From positions 34,131-98,130 of the forward strand of contig NZ_JBBMFC010000013.1 in assembly GCF_040096225.1 (NCBI RefSeq): a stretch of 64,000 bases of DNA, in the 5' to 3' direction. The notes under the pieces were generated by a model. The model was not told the DNA's origin. It ran no database searches and saw only the letters and a list, made by a program, of their open reading frames with translations. Every line of letters starts with the position of its first letter. The first letter of the stretch is position 1. This document shows positions 1 to 8,434 of this stretch, one piece after another. The position numbers and the translations under genes were made by a program. The DNA comes from Hominiventricola aquisgranensis. GTDB taxonomy: Bacteria > Bacillota > Clostridia > Lachnospirales > Lachnospiraceae.

Positions 1-401
1 TATTGGGCCAATGTTGCCGTGTTTTCTTCCAGTAAAAGGGGCTTGACCAAAGGATATTTTCTTGAAAATTCTCCGATCAGTGGTGGAAGCACCCAGGAGG
101 AAAAGAAGCTGCTTCCGCCTAAGATCAACTGTCCGGTTTTCAGATTGCTCCAATCATTTACAAAATCATGAAATCCGTTTTCTACCTGCATAATGTGTTC
201 CACGGCATCAATATAATGCTGTCCACATTCCGTAAGTCCCAATGGTTTTGTGCTCCGGTCGAAGATTGGATAACCAATTTTTTTCTCGATCCGTTTTACA
301 TTGGCACTTAAAGATGGCTGGGAAATAAACAGGTTTGCGGCTGCCTTGGAAAAACTTCGTTCTTTGTATACCTCGTAAACATATTCCATTCCTTGAAACA
401 T
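1..401 (-). CDS. LysR-family transcriptional regulator (N-terminal part, runs off window)
   Basis: The minus strand reads open from an ATG at 401 to the window edge (about 133 residues). Residues 1-60 form a LysR winged helix-turn-helix: an MFQGMEYVYEV start, an ERSFSKAAANLFISQPSLSA recognition helix, then VKRIEKKIGYPIFDR and the usual L-T-x-x-G step. The start of the effector domain follows (TGQLILGGSSFF). The ATG at 401 is preferred over the GTG at 410 because AGGAG sits about 9 bases upstream of the ATG and only one base from the GTG. It is divergent from aspA with a palindrome between them, so it probably controls aspA in response to a metabolite; that role is inferred. The C-terminus is outside the window. 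Confidence 0.9.
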   Translation of the reverse strand, partial: MFQGMEYVYEVYKERSFSKAAANLFISQPSLSANVKRIEKKIGYPIFDRSTKPLGLTECGQHYIDAVEHIMQVENGFHDFVNDWSNLKTGQLILGGSSFFSSWVLPPLIGEFSRKYPLVKPLLLEENTATLAQ

Positions 402-420
402 CTTTATCACGCTCCTGAAG

Positions 421-438
421 TATAGCTTGAAAGCTATA
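421..438. promoter_or_regulatory. Palindromic operator candidate for the LysR-type regulator
   Basis: Perfect 8-base inverted repeat TATAGCTT-GA-AAGCTATA in the lysR-aspA gap. Its centre is about 31 bases upstream of the aspA -35, roughly -65 from the expected start point, where LysR proteins usually bind their recognition site. Confidence 0.55.
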
Positions 439-460
439 TATTCTATATAAATATATGTAT

Positions 461-489
461 TTGATTATATAGTAGCACGTAGGTATACT
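461..489 (+). promoter_or_regulatory. aspA promoter (sigma-A type)
   Basis: TTGATT, 17-base spacer, TATACT; reads toward aspA, whose start is 67 bases further on. Confidence 0.6.
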
Positions 490-555
490 GAATGCAATAA
501 GGAAGGATTCTTCCAGTGCGGGAATAAATTTTTAAAATAAAGAGAGGCATTGGCA

Positions 556-1998
556 ATGAAAGAAACAAAAGTTGAAGACTATAGGATTGAAAAGGATTCC
601 CTTGGAACAAGGGATATTCCAGGTGATGTTTATTATGGTGTGCAGTCCCTGCGTGCCGCAGAGAATTTTCATATTACCGGACTGAGAATGCATCCAGAGA
701 TCATTAACAGTCTGGCTTATATTAAGAAAGCTGCCGCTATCACCAACTGTGAAGTTGGAATGCTGGAAAAGAGAAAAGCTCAGGCGATTGTGCAGGCTTG
801 CGATGAGATTCTGGCAGGTAAATTCCGGGAAGATTTTATCGTGGACCCGATCCAGGGTGGTGCTGGAACATCCCTTAATATGAATGCCAATGAAGTCATT
901 GCCAATCGCGCCATTGAACTCCTGGGTGGAAACAAAGGTGATTACAGCATCATCAATCCAAATGATGATGTAAACTGCAGTCAATCGACAAACGATGTGA
1001 TTCCTACGGCAGGTAAGATGACTTCGTTACGTCTTCTGAAAAATCTGAAACATGAACTTTTACAGCTGCACGGTGCTTTGTGCAAAAAAGCAGAGGAATT
1101 TAACGATGTCATTAAAATGGGTCGTACGCAGCTTCAGGATGCGGTTCCTATTCGTCTGGGACAGGAATTTCGTGCATATTCTGTTGCCATCATGCGGGAT
1201 ATTCACCGGATGGAAAAGGCCATGGGAGAAATGCGTACATTAAATCTGGGAGGAACTGCAGTGGGAACCGGTCTGAATGCAGATGAGGCTTACCTGCATC
1301 GGATTGTTCCAATTCTGTCTGAAGTGTCCGATATGGATCTGGCGCAGGCATATGACCTGATCGATGCTACGCAGAATCTGGATGTCTTTGTAGCGGTATC
1401 TGGTGCCGTGAAAGCATGTGCTGTGACACTTTCAAAAATTGCAAATGACCTGCGTCTGATGTCTTCTGGACCACGGGCTGGTCTGGCAGAGATTAATCTT
1501 CCTGCGAAACAAAACGGGTCGTCCATTATGCCTGGAAAAATAAATCCTGTTATTCCTGAAGTAGTTAATCAGGTCGCTTTTAATATCATAGGCAACGATG
1601 TGACGATTACTATGGCAGCAGAGGCAGGGCAGCTGGAACTGAATGCATTTGAACCTATCGTGTTTTATTGTATGTTTCAGTCAATTGATACGTTGGCCTA
1701 TGCGGTGCATACTTTTGTGGAAAACTGTGTTACAGGCATTACGGCAAATGAGACACGCTGCCGCTATCTGGTTGAAAACAGTGTGGGCATTATTACAGCC
1801 ATCTGCCCGTATGTCGGCTATCAGAAAGCTGCCGATATTGCTAAGAAGGCCATAAAGGCCGGTGCCTCCGTCCGGGATCTGATTCTGCAGGAAAACCTGT
1901 TGGATAAAGAGCAAATGGACAGCCTTCTGGATCCATTTCATATGACGGAACCCGGCACCATCAGAGGGACGATGGATGTCCTCAATAAAACTCTCTGA
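556..1998 (+). CDS. aspA: Aspartate ammonia-lyase (aspartase)
   Basis: Cytoplasmic tetrameric enzyme converting L-aspartate to fumarate and ammonia, feeding anaerobic fumarate metabolism. It is 480 residues, normal for the family. It opens with the YGVQSLRAAENFHITG segment and carries the fumarase/aspartase superfamily signature GSSIMPGKINP on the flexible active-site loop. The signature is followed by VIPEVVNQVAFNIIGND, which favours aspartase over class II fumarase. The in-frame TTG at 550 lies too close to the AGAGAGG ribosome site; the ATG at 556 is 8 bases from it. It stands divergent from a LysR regulator and has its own promoter. No defect is seen. Confidence 0.95.
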   Translation: MKETKVEDYRIEKDSLGTRDIPGDVYYGVQSLRAAENFHITGLRMHPEIINSLAYIKKAAAITNCEVGMLEKRKAQAIVQACDEILAGKFREDFIVDPIQGGAGTSLNMNANEVIANRAIELLGGNKGDYSIINPNDDVNCSQSTNDVIPTAGKMTSLRLLKNLKHELLQLHGALCKKAEEFNDVIKMGRTQLQDAVPIRLGQEFRAYSVAIMRDIHRMEKAMGEMRTLNLGGTAVGTGLNADEAYLHRIVPILSEVSDMDLAQAYDLIDATQNLDVFVAVSGAVKACAVTLSKIANDLRLMSSGPRAGLAEINLPAKQNGSSIMPGKINPVIPEVVNQVAFNIIGNDVTITMAAEAGQLELNAFEPIVFYCMFQSIDTLAYAVHTFVENCVTGITANETRCRYLVENSVGIITAICPYVGYQKAADIAKKAIKAGASVRDLILQENLLDKEQMDSLLDPFHMTEPGTIRGTMDVLNKTL

Positions 1999-2072
1999 TC
2001 CGGACGTAGTATTTGACATTTACTCCTCCATCCTTCATAATTAAACCAGCGAAAGACAGGAGTATGAAGTCG

Positions 2073-2609
2073 ATGAACAGAGAAAAACTTTTAAAAAATA
2101 TGACAGATCAGGTGAAAGAGGCACAGCTGAAGCTGGGATATGCAAAAGAGACCGTTCGTCTCTACTATCCGGTGGATTCCCTGAATACGATCCTTGGAAG
2201 TAATGCAAAGGATGATCAGGAGATGCTGACACTTCTGCGGAAGGCATTTGAAGCGAAGTCATCTCTTGGAGAACTTCATTTTTACAGCCATGCGGGCCGT
2301 GTGGAGATCAGCATTCCGCCGGAAGGTTCCCAGTGGGTGCATGAGCAAGTGGAGACACCTGCATTTCTAAAAGACCTGATTCAGTTATTTCAGGAGCATC
2401 ACGCATGCACATTGGAAGAGATCTGCCAGGTGTTTGAAAACCATGGCCATGAATACGTGTGCGAGAAGATGCCGGAGGGATCCGATTTTGATTACGCGAT
2501 CCACTTCAAAGATCCGTCCATAGACGAATATTATTATTGTATCCATATGGAGATGGGACATACTATTTATCATCGTTTTACAGAGAGTGATTATCAAGCA
2601 ATGCTTTGA
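2073..2609 (+). CDS. Conserved protein, DUF3877-like
   Basis: A 178-residue soluble protein with no signal or membrane segment. The opening MNREKLLKNM, then QVKEAQLKLGYAKETVRLYYP and further on GELHFYSHAGRVEISIPPEG, resembles the DUF3877 family of clostridial proteins of unknown function; this is recognition from memory, not a search. The ATG at 2073 is chosen because AGGAG at 2058-2062 is 10 bases away, whereas the ATG at 2064 would be one base from it. It lies 74 bases after aspA with no obvious terminator between, so it may be co-transcribed. No function can be assigned. Confidence 0.75.
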   Translation: MNREKLLKNMTDQVKEAQLKLGYAKETVRLYYPVDSLNTILGSNAKDDQEMLTLLRKAFEAKSSLGELHFYSHAGRVEISIPPEGSQWVHEQVETPAFLKDLIQLFQEHHACTLEEICQVFENHGHEYVCEKMPEGSDFDYAIHFKDPSIDEYYYCIHMEMGHTIYHRFTESDYQAML

Positions 2610-2666
2610 AATAAAAAATTACCTGTGAAGGACGCTAAAGTCAATGCTTTTTTGACATTGTGTTAG

Positions 2667-2695
2667 TTGCTTTTTCGGTGGCTATAAGCTATAAT
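2667..2695 (+). promoter_or_regulatory. murA promoter
   Basis: TTGCTT, 17-base spacer, TATAAT upstream of murA. A TTGACA at 2652-2657 has no -10 at proper spacing. Confidence 0.5.
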
Positions 2696-2815
2696 AGCTT
2701 AGATATGCAGGAATCGGCATGTTTTATGAAAACGAGAATAAGATAAGCTCTTTCGGAGCAATCTGTTAATAGAATGAGATAATGACTTTTGAATCGTTGT
2801 GAACGAGGTGTAAAC

Positions 2816-4108
2816 GTGGAACAGTATGTTATAAAAGGCGGTATTCCCCTGGCTGGAGATGTGGAGATCGGAGGCGCAAAGAATGCGGCTCTGGCTATTC
2901 TTGCGGCTGCAAGTATGACAGATGAGACAGTATATATAGATAATCTTCCGGATGTGCGTGATATCAATGCATTATTGGAAGCACTGGATGAAATCGGTGC
3001 GCATGTCAAGCGTGTAAACCGTCATGCGGTGGAGATCAATGGATCTGGTGTGGAAAACTGTATTGTAGAAAATGAAAGCATGAAGAAGATCCGTGCATCC
3101 TATTATCTGCTGGGTGCACTGCTTGGAAAATATAAGCGTGCGGAAGTGCCGCTGCCGGGAGGCTGTAATATTGGAAGCCGTCCGATCGATCAGCATCTGA
3201 AAGGTTTTAAGGCCATGGGTGCAGTGACCAGGATTGAGCATGGATTTATCATTGCAGAGGCTGAAGAGCTTCATGGAGCACACATTTTTCTTGATATGGT
3301 CAGTGTAGGTGCAACCATCAATATTATGATGGCAGCAGCGATGGCGGATGGCAATACGATCATTGAAAATGCGGCAAAAGAGCCTCATGTGGTAGATGTG
3401 GCAAACTTCCTGAACAGTATGGGAGCAAGTATCAAGGGAGCGGGTACAGATGTGATCCGTATCCGTGGTGTAAAATCCCTTCACAAGACCGAATATTCCA
3501 TTATTCCGGATCAGATTGAGGCAGGAACCTTTATGTTTGCTGCAGCAGTGACTGGCGGAGATGTTGTACTTCATAATGTGATCCCGAAGCATCTGGAAGC
3601 AACCAGTGCAAAGCTGACAGAACTTGGATGTGAGGTCACAGAGTATGATGATGCAGTTCGTGTGAGAGCAATCGGCAAGCTGCAGGGAACTCACGTAAAG
3701 ACCATGCCATATCCGGGATTCCCGACAGATATGCAGCCGCAGATTGCGGTAACACTGGCACTGGCTGAGGGAACCAGCATTGTGACAGAGAGTATTTTTG
3801 AAAACAGATTTCGTTATGTAGATGAGCTGGCACGTATGGGAGCTTCTATTAAGGTAGAGGGTAATGTGGCAGTGATCAGCGGTGTGGAGAAATTCACAGG
3901 CGCAAGAGTCAGCGCACCGGATCTGCGTGCAGGTGCGGCACTGGTGATCGCAGGACTGGCTGCAGAAGGCATCACTATCGTGGACGATATCTATTATATT
4001 GAGCGTGGATATGAGAATCTGGATGAAAAGCTGCGTGGTCTGGGTGCAAAGATCGAGAAGGTAGCAAGTGAAAAAGAGATTCAGAAGTTCCGTCTGAAGG
4101 TTGGTTGA
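2816..4108 (+). CDS. murA: UDP-N-acetylglucosamine 1-carboxyvinyltransferase
   Basis: First committed step of peptidoglycan synthesis: transfers enolpyruvate from PEP to UDP-GlcNAc in the cytoplasm. 430 residues with the two-lobed EPSP-synthase-like fold: N-terminal GGAKNAALAILAA (substrate lysine and asparagine) and the active-site loop LPGGCNIGSRPIDQH with the catalytic cysteine at residue 117, the fosfomycin target. The C-terminal lobe has PGFPTDMQPQ and ENRFRYVDEL. The GTG start at 2816 is 7 bases after GAGG and gives the normal family N-terminus; an upstream in-frame TTG at 2789 would add nine atypical residues. Firmicutes often have two MurA paralogues; which one this is cannot be told here. 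Confidence 0.96.
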   Translation: MEQYVIKGGIPLAGDVEIGGAKNAALAILAAASMTDETVYIDNLPDVRDINALLEALDEIGAHVKRVNRHAVEINGSGVENCIVENESMKKIRASYYLLGALLGKYKRAEVPLPGGCNIGSRPIDQHLKGFKAMGAVTRIEHGFIIAEAEELHGAHIFLDMVSVGATINIMMAAAMADGNTIIENAAKEPHVVDVANFLNSMGASIKGAGTDVIRIRGVKSLHKTEYSIIPDQIEAGTFMFAAAVTGGDVVLHNVIPKHLEATSAKLTELGCEVTEYDDAVRVRAIGKLQGTHVKTMPYPGFPTDMQPQIAVTLALAEGTSIVTESIFENRFRYVDELARMGASIKVEGNVAVISGVEKFTGARVSAPDLRAGAALVIAGLAAEGITIVDDIYYIERGYENLDEKLRGLGAKIEKVASEKEIQKFRLKVG

Positions 4109-4399
4109 CGGGAACAGAAAGTATATTGCAAAATTCATGCAAAACAGAAAAAAATAAATGACATCAGAAAAAGTTACATTCCGAAATGGAAACAAAGGGG
4201 TTTCAACCGATGAGAGATACAGCGGTTGGAGCTCCTCTTTTTATTACTTGTTAAGATACTTATGGTAAAGTAAAAAACTACAAGAAATAAAAAGACCATG
4301 TGGGAGTAACAACTGAGGAAGAGGAGGAATGATAAGGAAGTGCATGAGCAGGGAATGAAAGAGATCAAGCGGATGGAGCTGCAGAAATAATCATACAGT
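4109..4399. other. Intergenic stretch without recognisable gene
   Basis: About 290 AT-rich bases between murA and a terminator. Only very short open frames occur (for example 14 codons from the ATG near 4210). Nothing here supports a gene, RNA or mobile element. Confidence 0.5.
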
Positions 4400-4448
4400 A
4401 AAAAACCCATACAGACAGCATTAAAAGAGCTGACTGTATGGGTTTTTT
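4400..4448. terminator. Bidirectional rho-independent terminator
   Basis: AAAAACCCATACAG at 4401-4414 pairs with CTGTATGGGTTTTT at 4434-4447. A/T runs on both sides let it serve murA-side transcripts and the convergent symporter gene. Confidence 0.85.
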
Positions 4449-4455
4449 ATGTAGA

Positions 4456-5640
4456 TTACTCGTTTTTGGATTTCTCAGTGATGCCATGGCGGTCTGCGTA
4501 TCCGGTCAGGATCAGGGTCAGAGCACCATCTCCGGTCACGTTACATGCAGTACCGAAGCTGTCCTGCAGAGCGAAGATGGTCAGCATCAGAGCGGTACCG
4601 GTGTCGTTAAACAACAGGATACCAGTGATCAGTCCCAGAGAGGCCATAACCGTTCCGCCTGGAACACCTGGAGCTCCGATGGCAAAGATGCCAAGCAGTA
4701 CACAGAACAGGATCATGGTTCCCAGTGACGGTATAGAGCCGTACAGAATCTGAGATACCGTCATAACGAAGAATACTTCAGTCAGAACAGATCCGCACAG
4801 ATGCACATTTGCAAACAGCGGAATGCCAAAGTCAACCATATCTTTTCTCAATACAGAAGATTTTCTCGCACAGCGAAGGGCAACTGCAAGAGTTGCTGCA
4901 GAAGACATGGTTCCAACAGCAGTAATATAAGCCGGACCATAGTGTTTCACAACCTCCAGCGGATTCTTTCCAGAATATGCACCGGCGATCAGATACAGCA
5001 GGGTCATCCACAGGTAATGTCCGATCATAACGATGATGATAACTTTCAGGAAGACCGGAAGCTGTCTGGTAATGGTTCCTTCATAAGAAAGAGCACAGAA
5101 AGTGCAGGCGATAAATACCGGCAGGATCGGAATGATCACGCGGGTCACGATCTCTAATACGATCTTCTGGAATTCTTCCAGCAGTTCAGCAGTGCGGTCT
5201 GCTTTGGTCCATGTAACAGCAAGGCCTATCAAAACAGAGAAGACCAGTGCACTCATAACACTCATGATCTGCGGAATATTCAGTTCAAAGATCACTTCCG
5301 GCAGTTCCTTCAATCCTTCAGCAGTGGATACGATGGAAAGGTGCGGAATGATGTTGAATCCGGCAACCATGCTCACGAGAGCAGCACCTACAGAAGATAC
5401 ATAGGCGAGGATCAGCGCAACCACCAGCATGCGGGAAGCATTTTTTCCAAGGCGAGTGATGGATGGTGCGATAAATCCGATCACGATCAGCGGAACACAG
5501 AAGGTGATCAGCTCACCGAGCAGCTGCTTTGCCGTAACAACAATGTTCATAAAAGTTTCGTTTGCAACCAGTCCGACCAGAATACCGATGATCACACCGG
5601 CTAGCAGACGGAAAGGAAGACTGTTGAGTAATTTTTTCAT
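4456..5640 (-). CDS. Dicarboxylate/amino acid:cation symporter (DAACS family)
   Basis: 394-residue integral membrane protein of the GltP/SstT type that couples uptake of acidic or neutral amino acids or C4-dicarboxylates to sodium or protons. It begins with a short basic tail then LLAGVIIGILVGLV, and has about eight hydrophobic spans. The family landmarks are present: the serine-rich AVGTMSSAATLAVALR re-entrant loop and the NVTGDGA segment in the last transport helix. Length is slightly short of the usual 400-430. A promoter and an AAGGGG ribosome site precede it. It could supply aspartate for the nearby aspA, but they are not in one operon and the substrate is not readable from sequence. Confidence 0.88.
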   Translation of the reverse strand: MKKLLNSLPFRLLAGVIIGILVGLVANETFMNIVVTAKQLLGELITFCVPLIVIGFIAPSITRLGKNASRMLVVALILAYVSSVGAALVSMVAGFNIIPHLSIVSTAEGLKELPEVIFELNIPQIMSVMSALVFSVLIGLAVTWTKADRTAELLEEFQKIVLEIVTRVIIPILPVFIACTFCALSYEGTITRQLPVFLKVIIIVMIGHYLWMTLLYLIAGAYSGKNPLEVVKHYGPAYITAVGTMSSAATLAVALRCARKSSVLRKDMVDFGIPLFANVHLCGSVLTEVFFVMTVSQILYGSIPSLGTMILFCVLLGIFAIGAPGVPGGTVMASLGLITGILLFNDTGTALMLTIFALQDSFGTACNVTGDGALTLILTGYADRHGITEKSKNE

Positions 5641-5685
5641 GTGACAAATCCCCTTAATGTAGATATTTTTAGTACACTTTTATCT

Positions 5686-5714
5686 AGTATAACGGAAGTA
5701 GGGGGATAAGACAA
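5686..5714 (-). promoter_or_regulatory. Promoter of the symporter gene
   Basis: Minus-strand TTGTCT, 17-base spacer, TATACT, about 45 bases upstream of the ATG at 5640. Confidence 0.55.
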
Positions 5715-5744
5715 GAAAATGTGGAAAATTACCAGGAAAAGGCA

Positions 5745-5774
5745 TCAAAAAGGGGAAGCTGCGAACAGCTTCCC
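5745..5774 (-). terminator. metK terminator
   Basis: Minus-strand GGGAAGCTG-TTCG-CAGCTTCCC followed by CTTTTT: a 9-base-pair stem with a UUCG tetraloop, 17 bases after the metK stop. Confidence 0.92.
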
Positions 5775-5791
5775 TCCTATATTATATGAAT

Positions 5792-6988
5792 TTATTTCAG
5801 ATATTTCTTCAGGTCTTCAGCCTTGTCGGTATTCTCCCACGGAAGCTCTACATCGGTGCGGCCAAAATGTCCGTAAGCTGCGGTCTGTTTGTAGATCGGA
5901 CGGCGCAGATCAAGCATCTTGATGATTCCTGCTGGTCGCAGATCGAAGTTTTCGCGAACGATCTCTACCAGTTCAGTATCGGACAGCTTGCCGGTTCCGA
6001 AGGTATCAACTCTGACGGAAGTCGGTCTTGCAACACCGATAGCATAGGAGAGCTGGATTTCACACTTGTCAGCAAGTCCTGCTGCAACGATGTTCTTAGC
6101 TGCGTAACGTGCTGCATAAGCTGCAGAACGGTCTACCTTGGTGCAGTCTTTTCCGGAGAATGCTCCGCCGCCGTGACGGGCATATCCACCATAGGTGTCT
6201 ACGATGATCTTACGTCCGGTCAGACCACTGTCTCCGTGCGGTCCTCCGATAACGAAACGGCCAGTCGGGTTGATGAAGAACTTAGTGTCTGCATCTACCA
6301 TGTCGGCTGGAAGGATCGGATCAAAGACATATTTTTTGATATCCTCATGGATCTGTTCCTGAGATACTTCTTCACCATGCTGAGTGGACAGAACAACTGC
6401 CTCCAGACGGATCGGTTTGCCGTTCTCATCATATTCAACAGTAACCTGAGTCTTTCCGTCCGGACGAAGATACGGAAGAGTACCATCTTTACGAACGTCG
6501 GTCAGTCTCTTGGCCAGTTTGTGAGCCAGAGAGATGGCATACGGCATCAGCTCCGGAGTCTCGTTGGTTGCGTAACCAAACATCATACCCTGGTCTCCAG
6601 CACCAATTGCTTCCAGCTGGCTGTCATCCATCAGATGCTCTTTAGCTTCCAGGGCCTTGTCAACACCCATAGCAATGTCTGTGGACTGCTCATCGATTGC
6701 GGTGATCACTGCACAGTTGTCAGCATCAAAGCCATATTTGCCTCTGGTATATCCGATCTCGCGGATGGTGTCACGGACGATCTTCTGGATATCTACATAT
6801 CCCTTGGTGGTGATCTCACCCATAACAAGTACCAGACCGGTGGTTGTGCTTGTCTCGCATGCAACACGGCTCATGGGGTCCTGTGCCATAAGAGCGTCAA
6901 GGATAGCATCGGAAATCTGGTCACAGATCTTGTCCGGATGTCCTTCAGTTACAGATTCAGAAGTGAAAAGAATTTTCTCTTTTGCCAT
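5792..6988 (-). CDS. metK: S-adenosylmethionine synthetase
   Basis: Makes S-adenosylmethionine from methionine and ATP in the cytoplasm. 398 residues, the usual length. Motifs in order: FTSESVTEGHPDKICDQISD at the N-terminus, GAGDQGMMFGYA (ATP/methionine loop) and GGHARHGGGAFSGKD-like phosphate loop, here GGYARHGGGAFSGKD. The ribosome site AAAGGAG precedes the ATG. Expression is controlled by a SAM-I riboswitch and terminator immediately upstream, so the product represses its own synthesis; a dedicated terminator follows the gene, making it monocistronic. Confidence 0.98.
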   Translation of the reverse strand: MAKEKILFTSESVTEGHPDKICDQISDAILDALMAQDPMSRVACETSTTTGLVLVMGEITTKGYVDIQKIVRDTIREIGYTRGKYGFDADNCAVITAIDEQSTDIAMGVDKALEAKEHLMDDSQLEAIGAGDQGMMFGYATNETPELMPYAISLAHKLAKRLTDVRKDGTLPYLRPDGKTQVTVEYDENGKPIRLEAVVLSTQHGEEVSQEQIHEDIKKYVFDPILPADMVDADTKFFINPTGRFVIGGPHGDSGLTGRKIIVDTYGGYARHGGGAFSGKDCTKVDRSAAYAARYAAKNIVAAGLADKCEIQLSYAIGVARPTSVRVDTFGTGKLSDTELVEIVRENFDLRPAGIIKMLDLRRPIYKQTAAYGHFGRTDVELPWENTDKAEDLKKYLK

Positions 6989-7037
6989 TAGTAGCTCCTT
7001 TCAAAAATGTGTAAGTGTGAAATGATTACATTAGAAA

Positions 7038-7059
7038 AGTCCGCTTTTGTAAGCGGACT
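7038..7059 (-). terminator. Riboswitch-controlled terminator of metK
   Basis: Minus-strand AGTCCGCTT-ACAA-AAGCGGACT followed by TTTTCT, between the SAM-I aptamer and the metK start. It is the expression platform that ends transcription when SAM is bound. Confidence 0.9.
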
Positions 7060-7078
7060 TGAAGTTATGGTTCAAATC

Positions 7079-7178
7079 CTCTTATTGTTCGAATGCTCGC
7101 TCAGGTTAGCACCTTCCTGCTATACAGGGGTTGCCGGGTTTCACAGATCCTATGTATCTCCACCGCTCTGAATAAGAG
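7079..7178 (-). promoter_or_regulatory. SAM-I (S-box) riboswitch aptamer
   Basis: Read on the minus strand the element opens CTCTTATTCAGAGCGGTGGAG and closes with AATAAGAG, giving the P1 helix. The S-box core elements GATCTGTGAAACCCGGCAACC and AAGGTGCTAACCTGAGCGA are present. P1 is followed by a terminator that can compete with it. This is the standard clostridial control of metK. Confidence 0.96.
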
Positions 7179-7210
7179 AAATCTTCTATATGGACTTTTC
7201 TACGGACTAT

Positions 7211-7239
7211 AACCTACACTGTAATGCTGGAAATGTCAA
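7211..7239 (-). promoter_or_regulatory. metK promoter
   Basis: Minus-strand TTGACA, 17-base spacer, TAGGTT, 33 bases upstream of the riboswitch. Confidence 0.65.
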
Positions 7240-7298
7240 GGGGTTTCTGATAAATTCATCTCTTTTACAAAAAGTTTATAAATAATGCTCACGATATA

Positions 7299-7307
7299 TG
7301 GTATAAT
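7299..7307 (+). promoter_or_regulatory. Extended -10 promoter of the two-component operon
   Basis: TGGTATAAT (TGN-TATAAT) with no good -35; the kinase GTG lies 36 bases downstream. Confidence 0.5.
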
Positions 7308-7342
7308 TTCTTTTAGCTGGTTCAGTATATGGAGGAAAAACA

Positions 7343-8434
7343 GTGAATCTGAAGACAAAATTGATCGTTACATTTGCAGTGGTGATCGCAGTGCCGCTAT
7401 TCTTGATTTCCATTGTATTTGTCGGTTTTATGAGTTTGCAGCCTGCAGAGGTGGTGACCCCGCAGACGAAGGAATTTTTAGGGGAGATGCTGATCTCGGT
7501 CATCTTGATCATGGCTATGACTTGCAGCTTTCTGATGGCATGGATCTACCGGAGTATTTTAAGTCCTATTGAGACATTGAAGAAAGCAACGCAGAATATC
7601 CGTGATGGTAATCTGGATTTTGAGGTGGAGATTGAAGATAACGATGAGATCGGTGAGTTGTGTGCAGACTTTGAGGAGATGCGTCTTCGATTGAAGGAAT
7701 CTACAGAAGAAAAAGTCTCTTTTGACAGTCAGAATAAAGAGCTGATCAGTAATATTTCCCATGACCTGAAGACACCAATCACAGCGGTCAAAGGATATGT
7801 GGAAGGCCTGCTGGACGGAGTGGCAGACACACCGGAAAAGCAGCAGAAATATTTGCGGACCATTTATAATAAGGCAAATGATATGGATCGGCTGATCAAT
7901 GAGCTGACATTTTACTGTAAGATCGATACGAACCGGATTCCGTATACATTTAATAAGATCAATGTGAAGGATTATTTTGATGACTGCTTTGAGGATATTG
8001 GTCTGGAGCTGAGTCAGCAGCAGATCGACCTTAAATATGAGAATAAGGTGGATGACACGGTGATGGTGATCGCCGATGCGGAGCAGATCAAGCGTGTAGT
8101 CAATAATATTGTAGGAAATTCTGTGAAATATATGGATAAGCCGGAAAAATCCATTCAGATCCGGGTGTTGGATGTGGGGGATTTTGTCCAGGTTGAGATC
8201 GAAGATAACGGACGCGGAATCTCGGCAAAAGATCTGCCGTACATTTTCGACCGTTTTTACAGGACAGATACATCCAGAAATTCTTCCAAAGGAGGAAGCG
8301 GCATTGGACTGTCAATCGTTCACAAGATCATGGAAGACCATGGTGGAAAAGTGTGGGCGACCAGCCGGGAAGGATTGGGAACGACCATGTATTTTGTGCT
8401 TAGAAAATTTCAGGAGGTACCCGTAAATGAGTAA
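7343..8434 (+). CDS. HAMP-domain sensor histidine kinase
   Basis: 363-residue membrane kinase. Helix 1 is at about residues 7-30 and helix 2 at 49-70, with only about 18 residues outside the membrane between them, so the signal is probably sensed within or at the membrane. HAMP spans about 71-123, HisKA has SNISHDLKTPITAVKGYVEG with phospho-acceptor H140, and the ATPase domain has KRVVNNIVGNSVKYM (N box), IEDNGRGIS (G1), YIFDRFYR (F box) and GGSGIGLSIVHKI (G2). All catalytic boxes are intact. The GTG start is 7 bases after GGAGG. It overlaps the response regulator by 8 bases; kinase before regulator is the less common order. Confidence 0.94.
   Translation: MNLKTKLIVTFAVVIAVPLFLISIVFVGFMSLQPAEVVTPQTKEFLGEMLISVILIMAMTCSFLMAWIYRSILSPIETLKKATQNIRDGNLDFEVEIEDNDEIGELCADFEEMRLRLKESTEEKVSFDSQNKELISNISHDLKTPITAVKGYVEGLLDGVADTPEKQQKYLRTIYNKANDMDRLINELTFYCKIDTNRIPYTFNKINVKDYFDDCFEDIGLELSQQQIDLKYENKVDDTVMVIADAEQIKRVVNNIVGNSVKYMDKPEKSIQIRVLDVGDFVQVEIEDNGRGISAKDLPYIFDRFYRTDTSRNSSKGGSGIGLSIVHKIMEDHGGKVWATSREGLGTTMYFVLRKFQEVPVNE

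Noticed and set aside
2972..4195. 407-codon open frame antisense to murA
   Set aside because: It mirrors murA codons on the opposite strand, is Cys/His/Ile-rich without domain features, and has no ribosome site; it is a by-product of biased codon use.
4210..4254. Possible 14-codon leader peptide after murA
   Set aside because: A purine-rich stretch precedes it, but the length is too short to test and no attenuator or downstream plus-strand gene follows.
5786..6991. 401-codon plus-strand frame over metK
   Set aside because: metK with riboswitch, promoter and terminator on the minus strand explains this stretch fully.
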